From the NCBI RefSeq assembly GCF_964340395.1, contig NC_135565.1, positions 22,742,209-22,772,208 on the forward strand: a DNA stretch of 30,000 nucleotides, given 5' to 3'. The notes under the pieces were generated by a model. It was not told where the DNA came from, ran no database searches, and saw nothing but the letters and a program-made list of their open reading frames with translations. Below, one piece after another: positions 1 through 25,700 of the stretch. Positions within the stretch are counted from its first letter, which is position 1, and every line of letters begins with the position of its first letter. This DNA is from Glandiceps talaboti (Eukaryota; Hemichordata; Enteropneusta; Spengelidae). A program made the position numbers and the translations under genes.

Positions 1-352
1 TTTTATATGAAAGTAAAATAAAAGAGAGAGAGAGAGAGAAAAAAAAAAAGACGAACCATGTTTAAAAATATAATATGACTGCACTATATTTTTCTCATAA
101 ATAGAACAATGAGAACAGCACAAGATTACATTAACAGTTTTTAAGTTTGTGCATTTATGTTCAATTCCTTTCATGTCTGCTTACTAGTATTCCATCTAAT
201 CCAACATTATCTTTATTTTTTATCTGCTCCTAAATTTTATCATTTGAAAGTAAGTAAAGTACATTCTTATGGTATTATGCGAGGCTTATTTTGATAATTT
301 ATAAAGGGTCCAAATTTCAATTAATTAAGTGATAACATAGTAAACTCCATAC
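1..352. other. Gene A intron, left edge of window
   Basis: AT-rich sequence with a purine tract (AG)n/A-rich at 21-50. No exon continuing gene A in phase 1 was recognised here. Confidence 0.5.
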
Positions 353-15205
<14,853 letters not shown>

Positions 15206-15213
15206 TTTATTGC

Positions 15214-16010
15214 CTATGGTATAGTAAAGACATACACTGATTAATAGCATAGTAAATTTCACCTCCTACCTCATCAGATGATTCAGAGAATTAACTATCA
15301 GGTCATGTTAAATTCATCATAACTGTATATTTCGTTATTTTTCATTAATTTGTGCTTGAGAAAGATGCATCAAACACAATTGGAAAAGGTTTGATCTTTC
15401 TGATGGCTGAAATACCTCTGTACTGGTCGGTTGATGGGAGTGCGCACACTCGCCAGATGTCTATAAACAATGTTGTATCGGATACGGACTCAATTTCCCG
15501 TTTGTCGAGAAATTGAACATTTCTGACATGTTGATAGGGCTTGATGACTGTACAAGCTTCAACTAGCGGCCAAAGATTCAATCCAAGGTTATTGTATTAG
15601 TGTCATCATATCAGTGGCGCCATAAAAATTACATAAGACTTCATTTGCTCCTTGACCACCTCTCTCTATAGCTCTGCCAGGCAACTGTATTTTTCACACC
15701 TAGATTTTAATCCTAATCAGAAATATTACGGGATGTTATAAAGCACACACGAGATATTATGGGATGTTATAAAGCACACACGTTCCACAAAAAATCGTTT
15801 CAGTTCCAGCTACTTGACGTTTACAATACACTGGCTATCACTCAGCCTATCATTGTAAATAGTGTGTAAATGACAATACTGAGAGAATTAAACACTATGC
15901 AAGACATAGAAGTGAAAATTAACCAACTATCAAATATATGCATGATTTATGTAAACTAGGTCTCAAGAAGAGATAATCTTATACCATCTAGTCCTGCAAT
16001 ATGTTGTTGA

Positions 16011-16049
<39 letters not shown>

Positions 16050-16798
16050 CCAAGTAGAAGGAAGTTTTCAACAAAAGATTTTGATTTCCTATGTTTAATA
16101 AGATGGGTGAATCAATAGGTAGCATGAACAGCAACAATAAAAACAAAGTTGTGAATTTGGGGGAAAATGTTTAAATAATATTTCATTTCTATGCAGCTGA
16201 GTTTTAAAACACTATATTTACCACATACATAACTGATTTGACATATTTATACAAGTATTATATCAAGCTATAAGTCGGTAAAATAAAATAACAAGTAATG
16301 ATCTCCTTATAGTAACTATGATTCATAGAATTGTACGTTATTATGGACATGGACGACTGTCTTTGTATACATAGAACTGTGAGAATGACCGCAACAACGG
16401 CATTTGAATAAAGAAACAAGGAAAGGGAATATTTTTACACAAGTAAAACTAGTCGATTGATTTTACGTTTCTCTGAAAATAGATTAATAAATCAAGCCGA
16501 TTTCTGGTAAATTTATTTTATGAAAACGTAGAAAAAAATATTTCCCTTGGATATTGTTTGCCTATATTATGATGTATCAATTATTGATATCTGGTTTAAA
16601 TTACTTAATATAAGTATTGTACAAAACTTGTAATTTATTTGTTTCTTTCGCAGTGTTGATTCGTAATTTTTTACAGCAAATATCCAATTTATTCAATGTT
16701 GCAAACTTAATTGTTTAGCGTGGCGCCATTTCGACTACGATAGCGACAATTACAAGTCATATCATATACACGCCTAAAACAAAGGACGATGTACTCAC
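15214..16798. other. Putative 5' UTR intron of gene A
   Basis: No coding sequence is supported. Present are a 31-bp tandem duplication (15721-15782, two copies containing GGGATGTTATAAAGCACACA) and a (TTG)n microsatellite at 16002-16047. Confidence 0.5.
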
Positions 16799-16860
16799 CA
16801 CAATTCAGACTATCTTCTTCTGTTGATGCTGTATGAACAATTTATTTCTCTTCTTTTTAC
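16799..16860 (-). other. Probable 5' UTR exon of gene A
   Basis: A near-consensus donor (sense GTGAGTAC) ends here at 16799. A matching acceptor (sense CCATAG then GCAATAAAATG) places an exon edge at 15213, eight bases upstream of the start codon. The sense sequence of this exon contains no ATG. The transcription start is not visible and the right boundary is approximate; a CCAAT box on the plus strand lies at 16868-16872, and no convincing TATA box was found. The non-coding leader exon is an inference from the splice sites. Confidence 0.4.
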
Positions 16861-18022
16861 ACTCTAACCAATCTGACATTTAATTATTCATAAATGATAG
16901 AAATATGGTAATTTTGGGTTTATGAAGAATTAGTGCTACTTCCACACAAGAAAATAGTACGATAATTGTAAAAAGTTCCTTATTTCGTGTACTTGGTGGC
17001 CATATTGCTTTGTTTTGTTTCATTTTTATTTCAAATTACCCTTGTGGTTTAAATTGATGATGCATCTGTTTATAGGTGTATTCGCCACGTTGTCGGTTTA
17101 CAAACCATGGGTCATTTTTAACGATATACTTCATTCTTTTATTTCTATTTATCCATTCGTTCATTCATTCATTCATTAATTCAATCATACACCAATACAA
17201 CTGTATGTGCCTTCGCTTTAAATCATTGCAGACGCTCACACAATGAACCAATACGTGCTTGTTTCCATTTACCCGATTAAAACCCAACTATTGCGATCTA
17301 TTGTGACGTCATCAATGCAATTAAAGGATCAATATAGCAGCATTTTATGTCAGAGGAATGAGTTGCTTTTGGCTTTTAAGTCTCCATTTTCTGTGATAAA
17401 AATTAAAAGTTGGGGAAATGTTCTTTGAAATGGAAACAATTATTAATTAACTTTAGAGTTTGAGAATACTATTCTGTAAATCCTATGCAATCATTTGAAT
17501 TCTAGAAACGGTTACAGCTGAGATGTACATAGTATTGTGAAGCTCGAGGTTTACGCTTCAGGATCATACATTCTGTTCTGATGGTTGATATAACTTATAT
17601 ATCATAGTAGACATTTCGATTTATGCAATTTATTTCATATTGTAGCAACTGTGATCATTCCAATGAACGACAAACACGTTGTCGCTGTTCTTAATACGGC
17701 TGTCTACATGTTTATACATCGCTACCAATCAATTAACTAAAGTTTCCACGAAGTTGTGTTTAGAAGTGTTCTATCTGTTTTACTCTTTGTCCCTACCCTG
17801 TTGTGTTTCTGGATGTTTGCAAACCTGTCTGTCAGTCCATGTGAGTCTATTTCTATTTTCCATTTGTCATTATCTATCTGCCTTAATGTTTGTTTGTGTC
17901 TCTTTGGCCGCCTCTCTGTTTTGTTTCTCTCCTCCTTGCTCTATCTCTTTCTCAGTTTATCTCTGTTTCCCTCTTTCTGTATGTGTTCCCATATCCCTAT
18001 GTTTCTCTCTAATGGTGTATCA

Positions 18023-18069
18023 GTGTCTGTGTCTGTGTCTGTGTCTGTGTCTGTGTCTGTGTCTGTGTC
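18023..18069. repeat. (TGTGTC)n microsatellite
   Basis: About eight GTGTCT hexamers in a pyrimidine-rich plus strand. The open frames over 17679-18247 are low-complexity products of this composition. Confidence 0.9.
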
Positions 18070-19181
18070 TGGATGTGCGAGATCTCCCTCTCTCGTCCAT
18101 TCATCAGTTTCACCACATGTCTATTGTAATTACATGTCAATTCGAGCATTTACAAAAGAATGGTATATCAGCAACGGATATGAGATAGAATATCGTGAGG
18201 ACTCTGATGTACCATATGTTTCGTCTAGATTGCTAATTTCACGTTAATTAAACAGTGCACGACATGTGAGCTGTCAGTCAAACGACTCAATGTAAGGGTT
18301 AATTGTTGTCCACGTATACAGAATCACTGAGGTATGCAGTTTGACTCTTCCTGTTTCGGTATCCTTTACTCGCACAGTTCTACGACGTTTGTGATTTCTA
18401 ATTTTTTGTTAATTCTTTACTTGAGTTTCTGTGACAAACATTATGCTCTGAACAACCTATAAAAGCCCAATCTATAGCTATACCAATTTAATCGTTATTC
18501 CTAAATAACTTGTATACTTGCATAACGTTGAAGACAATGGTGACTAAATGAGTTTACAAATTAAAGTTGCACATTGTGTTTTAAATTGTCCAATGATATT
18601 TTGATTTACCTTTTGTGGTATAAGTTTTACTTACATGCAAATATTTGCAAATGTTTACTGTTTGTATGTTCAATTCAGATGATTAAACTGTTGAGTACGA
18701 TTTACTCCCAATGCTTGTATTTAGCTGTTACCAGCTAATTCTCACAGAATGTACAATAATGTTTATTGCTCCACCACACATCACATCTATAACTTCTGTA
18801 AAATAATACTTCGTCTAACTATTCTTGCCCTATTCTACACGACGAATGTCTACAGAAGGGATGGATGTGTGAGTAGCAATGAAAACCGTATATGTACTCT
18901 CATAACAGATAAAGACAAGGATTGAGAATAAAATAGACACAACATTTATATTGAATCTTCATTGAATATAAAGTGGTCAAGAAAATAGTACAAATCTTCG
19001 CATATATGACTCCTGCCTCCTGTGGTGTAATTATGTTTAACTAATAACGTATAAATATTAAATCGTTTACAATATTATTACATTCGTTGAATTGCTGTCA
19101 CCTCACATATTGTCTCTGTTACTGTGAATTCATCCTGTAAACTCTGGTTGTGATTTCTCCGAGTCGTATTATTGGCTAGAA

Positions 19182-19185
<4 letters not shown>

Positions 19186-19259
<74 letters not shown>
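19186..19259. repeat. (AT)n microsatellite
   Basis: A pure 74-bp AT tract in the intergenic region. Confidence 0.95.
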
Positions 19260-19262
<3 letters not shown>

Positions 19263-19864
19263 ATTAGTTAAGCGAATATAATTGCCAATTAGACAAATTA
19301 GAAAATGAAAAAAAGCCTTTATGTAGTTACTCGGAAAGAATAGCTATCCATAGATCTCTCTGACTGTGAACCGCCATGCACAAAGAACGCAAGGCTTTTT
19401 TTCTCGTTCATTGCAAATGTTTCACAATGAAATATACAGCTAATGGGGTTGTCCTTTTAACAGACAACGACGTAGTAGAATGTATCCGTGCAATGATATC
19501 TTAAATCAATCGTATATACATTGAGAATAGTGGTTTACAGGAATATTCAATGTTTTGCCCCTTTTCTGTAAATTTTGGTAACTGACAAAACGTCCTTAAA
19601 ATACTTATTATATTTAAGGTCTTAGTTAGAACCGTCCATGTTAACTAACCATTGCAACATATACGATCATGTTTTCGTTTCTATGGCGACGTAATTAACA
19701 CATTACTGCGCTTTGAGTTGGAAAATTAATGAATCGTTCAAGACAACAATGTATAGTATAATCAAATATTACCAAACATATTGTTATATACTCTAACATA
19801 CGGGCTATCTATACACTACACAGATTTAACTGTAAATCCTGAATATTCAAAGAAAGTCCATAAA

Positions 19865-19876
19865 CAGCGCCATCTA
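19865..19876 (-). promoter_or_regulatory. CTCF-like motif TAGATGGCGCTG
   Basis: Minus-strand TAGATGGCGCTG resembles the core bound by CTCF in several animals. A single short match; functional status unknown. Confidence 0.3.
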
Positions 19877-20308
19877 CAGAATGTAGAGTGAAAACACTGA
19901 CCGTTTGCAGTCACAAGCTCGAAATCTATCAATATTCTATATAATTCTCAGTCGGCAAAAGTGTTTCCAAACGTTCACGCCCTCACAGGTGAATGATTCA
20001 GAAGTGCAATAATTTGAAATGATATACGATTTGACTATCATATTAAAACGGATATTGTGTATTATATGTGTTTTAATATATAAATAGATCCTACACTGTA
20101 TACCACATATAGGTTGTTAAAACATTCCTTACATATGATTACTGCGCACACTCATCACATAATTGTTTTCGGCATAAAGAAGGAAGGAATTGAAGCGATA
20201 TCTAAAATTGTCCTATATCCACAAATTGTCTGAAAGAAAACTGTCTATGTCAGATCAAATAGTAGAACACCACTGACACTTGTCAATATTATCATCGTTA
20301 AAGAAGTA

Positions 20309-20432
20309 CGCCATCTAGCGGGTCGGAATCGCATAGATATAAACTATTGGTACAGATACGTGAAAATCAACGTAAATCCAGCCACGCTAAAAAAACAAGA
20401 AATATGTCAATATTCTGGCCCTTGGTGGCGAC
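20309..20432. promoter_or_regulatory. Two CTCF-like motifs in opposite orientation
   Basis: CCCGCTAGATGGCG on the minus strand (20309-20322) and CCCTTGGTGGCGAC on the plus strand (20419-20432), 96 bp apart. Both share the GRTGGCG / GGTGGCG core. Lies between genes A and B. Confidence 0.35.
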
Positions 20433-22091
20433 ATTTTAGGTTTCCGCATAACCATTAGCGTAACTTGCATCAACTCTAATTGATGTACCTGGTGAGGAAA
20501 TGACATTTCTTTCTTTCTTTAAGATTTTAAAAGGGTCTCATATACTATAAAAGTTATATGTTGTAGAACATTATTAGGCCTAATAATAAAAATTGAGACC
20601 AAAAAGACGATGTCAAGTGACGTGCATGAACAAACAATGTGTAAGTAAATAATTAACAAACAGTGGGGCAAACACCTTATACAATATTCAGTTTCCATAA
20701 CTTCCCAAATGGAACTTGTTAAGCTTATAGTTTTAAAAGTGGCCATATGGAGGAGAAATGAGATTTGTCATTGATAAAACAATTTTACTACGGTTTTGTA
20801 CTAAACAAGACAACCTGAGACAAAGTAGACAAGTCAATGGTATTAGTAACTCAGCAATTACAAAAAAAAAGAATTATTATTTCAAAAGTTCATTTACAAA
20901 TCACTTCTTGTGCATACAATATCAAACATTTTACATTGTTTTGTTTAATTTTGTACAAGTGATGAGTTACCAACACAAAGTAGGTCTCATGCTGTTTCAC
21001 ATTTGTGTTTCAAGGAGTAGAATGTCGTAATGTTGTTTTTATCAATGCAAAATACACAATAAATACAAATGATTTCTCATCAACATGACCACTTTACGTA
21101 GATAAAGTGTGTGTAGTGATTATGTTTGTCAACTTTTTGTATTGCTTATTACAGGAATGGTGTCAAATACCTATATTTATATTATTTGCAAGGGGAGTGT
21201 AATTTGTGTCGACTCTTGTTCTACTCATAAATAGTTTTTTGTCTGCTGATTCAGATCCTAAATACTATCTCCAATGTTTACGTATAGAGTATTAATTCAC
21301 AACAATAAACAACTGTAAAGTGCCTTCAAAAGTATTCATTTCAGAAATAACAAAGACATGTCGAAATAACGGAGTTTTAAATTGCTGTCTTTATTTGAAC
21401 TACATCATTAGTGAAATACATGATTAGTGAATGAAAACAAAAATACATCATTAATCTTCTGTTTATCCAGTGTATACCATTAAAATAATCCACAACATAG
21501 GTGTATTGTAGCTGAATGTTTTCCCGTCTGTTGAGTTCTAAATTATGGAAATTAATTCTATCCTACAAATGAATTTAGTGTTTTCCATTGTCATGTACAG
21601 ATGAACGTAAACGTAAGCGAATAAGCAATAATCTCGCAATAGTACTTCGCATGGGTACACCACACCGTTCATTTTGAGAAATGAGTCTGAGACATGGTTC
21701 ACAATAGATGACAACCTGTGGACTATAGTGATAGTTAGGCAGGAAGAATACTAATAAGTGATATTACAGAAAAAATGACCCTAAAGTTACAGCTAATGTA
21801 AGCTAACTCCATGACAACAGATACAATATTGCTGTAATGAGCCCCAAAGACCTGTGAATGTGATTATTTACACAGAAAGAAGAAAAGAACAAAACCAGTT
21901 GTAAAGGCACTCAAGCCATATTGGGATATGACACCAAAGAAACTAAGTGGCACTATTATGTGTGGTAGAACAGTCTTAGTACTTTGTATTTGGACGGAAT
22001 GTCACTCGTCAATTTAATTACACTTGTATGCCTGTTTATCTAAAGGTATGAAAATGTCCAACTGTAATGATAAAAAGCTAAAAGTCGATGA

Positions 22092-22097
22092 TTTATT
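22092..22097 (-). terminator. Poly(A) signal of gene B
   Basis: AATAAA on the minus strand, the first such hexamer after the gene B stop and about 300 nt downstream of it. The implied 3' UTR carries a short (AGAC)n tract at 22229-22256. Confidence 0.5.
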
Positions 22098-22228
22098 TCT
22101 CATTATTTCTATTATGATATTATAATGTTATAGTTGGTATACCTTCCCTTGTACCTACTTATAACTGAGGACTAAACCTAATCATGTTACATTCTTTGAA
22201 AAGCAAATACATTTAGGAAACCCACCAC

Positions 22229-22256
22229 AGACAGACAGACAGACAGACAGACAGAC
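22229..22256. repeat. (AGAC)n microsatellite in gene B 3' UTR
   Basis: About seven AGAC units between the stop codon and the poly(A) signal of gene B. Confidence 0.9.
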
Positions 22257-22400
22257 CCGGATAATGTCATATAGATAGAAACGTTTACATCTGTAACATG
22301 GTTTTGATACTAGGATGACGTAATGTCTATATATTGTGTAAACTTTGAGTTTGCCAAACCATTTATCCATAAATACAGGACATACAATGTATATCATTTG

Positions 22401-22702
22401 CTAAATCGTTGTCTCAACATTTGTCACGGTACAGATGTATCCATTTTTCCCTTCTGATCCTGGAATAGGTAAAGTGGTACCTCCTTGTTCTGGACAGTCA
22501 AACTTGACCCAGAAAGTATCCAAACTGAAACTAACGTCTAGGGTCATAACGAAATCGTTCATTGCATTGGCCGTTTGCTGACTTGCTATTTCTGTCAGAC
22601 TGCCACCCTGGTTGGTGCAATCGTCGTTTGCAGTATTGAGAGTGACGTCAGCTGATAATGTGATGTTGTATCGTCTGCATATTCGTAGAGAAGGTTGTAT
22701 CT
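22401..22702 (-). CDS. Gene B terminal exon: C-type-lectin-like C-terminal domain and stop
   Basis: The exon encodes 99 residues and TAG, entering in phase 1 after [26 protein letters not shown] resembles helix 2 of C-type lectin-like domains ('C...GG.La.i.s..E'). DTFWVKFDC recalls the 'FWIGL' strand and GYICTV the closing 'f-i-C-E'. Four cysteines are present. The sugar-binding EPN and WND elements are absent and the domain is short, so calcium-dependent sugar binding is doubtful. The lectin-like reading is inference; a lineage-specific domain is possible. Confidence 0.7.
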
Positions 22703-25700
22703 CTGAAATTAAGTTAACAAAGAATCCACATTTTACGAATATTAGGTGAATCAGAGTATTACGAGACAAGTATGAAAACGCATGTAATAATTAACAGCTG
22801 AGCAAATACACATTCGTATACAGTATACAATTTAACTTTTGTTCCAAACACAACTTGAAGATTTTACCCGAAATTTTCAACTGCATACTTCAGTTGGGCT
22901 TGGGACAAACGTTATATTGAATACTATGGTGTTAACACCAACAGATATGAATTTACATTTGAACATTCGTATATAGGTTTATTGTTACCATGTATGCGTT
23001 CAGTGGTAAATGCAGTTTACAATTTAGCTAGATAGATGCGTGCCACGAATTCATATGACCTTTCCTCAATCATCTACTTTTTCTCATGTTTCAATGTCGA
23101 AAGATCATTATTTTTTTTTACGTTCATTAGTCGCAATCCTCATCATTAACGAATCACACTACAGTAAGACAACTGCGTAATAAATTCAAACCAGTAGACG
23201 ATGTAATTTTTCCAACATCACTTGACATTTGCAGAGAATATTTATAACATATACCTACCAGTACACGTTGTACAGTCAGCTGCCAATTCAAAACCCTCCA
23301 TACAGCTACACTGGAAAGACCCTGGTAGGTTAGTACAATTTTGTTGACAGCCACCGTTATTGACAAGGCATTCATTAATATCTAGGAAGAACAGTTGAAA
23401 AGTTCATTTAAATCATTCATTCAAAAGATATTATTCCCAAATATAGGAAAATACGAGTAACCTAAGGGGTATATTGACTCGTAGTGACAAAACACGGTAG
23501 TTCACGAATAAGAATAATGTATGACGCAACGTGAAATTCAAAGACAACATCCTTTGAACAGGTTTTTTAAAGGCGAGAAACACAAGCTTGATATGTTTCT
23601 AGTGGAAAGGAGTAACTTACACCGATAGCAATATGTATATGCCGAATTGACTATGACTTTAACTTAACTAAATACCGTAAAATCCTGAATGATAATGTTA
23701 CCTGTACAGTTTCAATTACTTTGCCTTGCCACAATTAATGTGGAGATAAACTAAGTCATGTTAAATATACCAGGCCCTGCATATTACTAGCCCTATGGTT
23801 ACTTCGCAAAACTAGAAATATATTTAATATAAATATTAATTATTGTGATCTATTGGTTTTCCAATTAGTCAATTTCTCTACAACCAAGTAATGCAGTCTT
23901 TTAAACGATACATCTATACCAGTCATATGTGGGTATGGTCATCTATGGGATGAGATGGTCCATTTACAGGAAGGGGTTGTATATCTATGGCGAGGGTATG
24001 TATTTACTGGAGGCATGCATGTGGTCATCTATGGGGGGGAATCTATCCACAAGAGGGTGGTCTGGCTATGGGGACTCTTGGGGAGGGATGTTTATAACCG
24101 ATACATACCGATACATGTGATCTCATCTGCTGCTAATTCATAACCATTCATACAGCTACATACAAAAGACCCTTGCTGATTACTACAAGTTTGTTCACAA
24201 CCACCATTGTTATCTTGGCACTCATCGACATCTGTAATGGAAATTACATTTAGGCCTAATTAAAAAGCTGTTTGGTTCCGGTTACCCGACCCTACCTAGT
24301 TTTTCATGCCAACTCTCAACTTATTTACGTATTCGAGAAAAAAATAATAATAAAATCATTAAAATCGTGCACTCTCGCAAGAAATAGTGGATGTGGAAAC
24401 TGACATCAACTTAAAAAGACAATATAAAACTGTTCTTCCAATCTGTAATGGATGTACATCTGGTTGGAAGAAACCAATAACACAGAGACCATATGGAAAA
24501 CTACAGAAAACGTAACTACCTGGACTAGTATAGACACATATGAAAATAAAAATGAAATAAAATCTGTCTGCCCCACCTATTTTAAAATTGAAAGTAATCG
24601 GAACCACACAATTATTCTACGCCGACTTTACAAATATGAATATTTCTCTATGAAGTTGTAATAATTCTTTAAAGGACTTTATTTCCCTAAAGACCAGGAT
24701 GACACAAATATATATCTGAGGGGAATTTAAAGTTAATTGTAATAAAATAGCTGAATCGGATCATTTCAAAGTACACCTTAATACGTACGTAATTGTCAGC
24801 TAAACTAAGTATTTAACATTTCCTGATTCCCAACAATAAAGTCTTACCTAACAAGTTTAGTACCCATTTTCAGAATCCACTAATCAATGGAGGAGGAAGG
24901 CAATCTAGCCATGGACGGGAAAGGCCATGTAACCATTGACTTGAAATGGGTAACCTAATCATGGTAGTTGGCAATCTAACCATGGAAGAGAGTGGGCAAT
25001 CCAGCTATGGGGGAGGGGGCTGCCTATGGAAAGTGAGGTTAATCTAGCTATGGAGTAGGAGGGGTATGACCATGAAGAGTGAGGTCAATCTAGCTATGGA
25101 GTAGGAGGGGTTTGACCATGGAGAATGAGGTTAATCTAGCTATGGAGTTGGAGGGGTCTGACCAGGAAGAGTGAGGTCAATCTAGCTATGGAGTAGGAGG
25201 GGTCTGACCAGGAAGAGTGAGGTTAATCTAGCTATGGAGTAGGAGGGGTTTGACCATGGAGAGTGAGGTTAATCTAGCTATGGAGTAGGAGGGGTGTGAC
25301 CAGGAAGAGTGAGGTTAAACTAGCTATGGAGTAGGAGGGGTCTGACAATGAAGAGTGAGGTTAATCTAGCTATGGAGTAGGAGGGGTCCGACCAGGAAGA
25401 GTGAGGTTAAAGTAGCTATGGAGTAGGGGGGTCTGACCAGGAAGAGTGAGGTTAATCTAGCTATCGAGTAGGAGGGGTCTGACAATGAAGAGTGAGGTTA
25501 ATCTAGCTATGGAGTAGGAGGGGTCTGACCAGGAAGTGTGAGGTCAATCTAGCTATGGAGTAGGAGGGGTCTGACCAGGAAGTGTGAGGTCAATCTAGCT
25601 ATGGAGTAGGGGGGGGGGGGGTCTGACCAGGAAGAGTGAGGTTACTCTAGCTATGGAGTAGGAGGGGTCTGACCAGGAAGAGTGAGGTTAATCTAGCTAT

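Larger units (their letters stand above)
16861..22091. other. Intergenic region between genes A and B
   Basis: About 5.2 kb of AT-rich DNA. Seen: a (CATT)n stretch near 17154-17177, a hexanucleotide (TGTGTC)n at 18023-18069 inside a C/T-rich plus strand, (AT)n at 19186-19259, four CTCF-like elements and an 18-bp palindrome at 20570-20587. No exon, tRNA or rRNA is supported. It should contain the promoter of gene A at its left end. Confidence 0.6.

Noticed and set aside
17679-18247. Two long plus-strand open frames (169 and 163 codons)
   Set aside because: They translate a pyrimidine-rich strand and a (TGTGTC)n repeat in two frames at once, without splice sites or a domain. This looks like composition, not coding.
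20758-21030. Plus-strand 90-codon open frame
   Set aside because: No domain, no splice context, no supporting promoter or poly(A) pattern; typical length for chance in AT-rich DNA.
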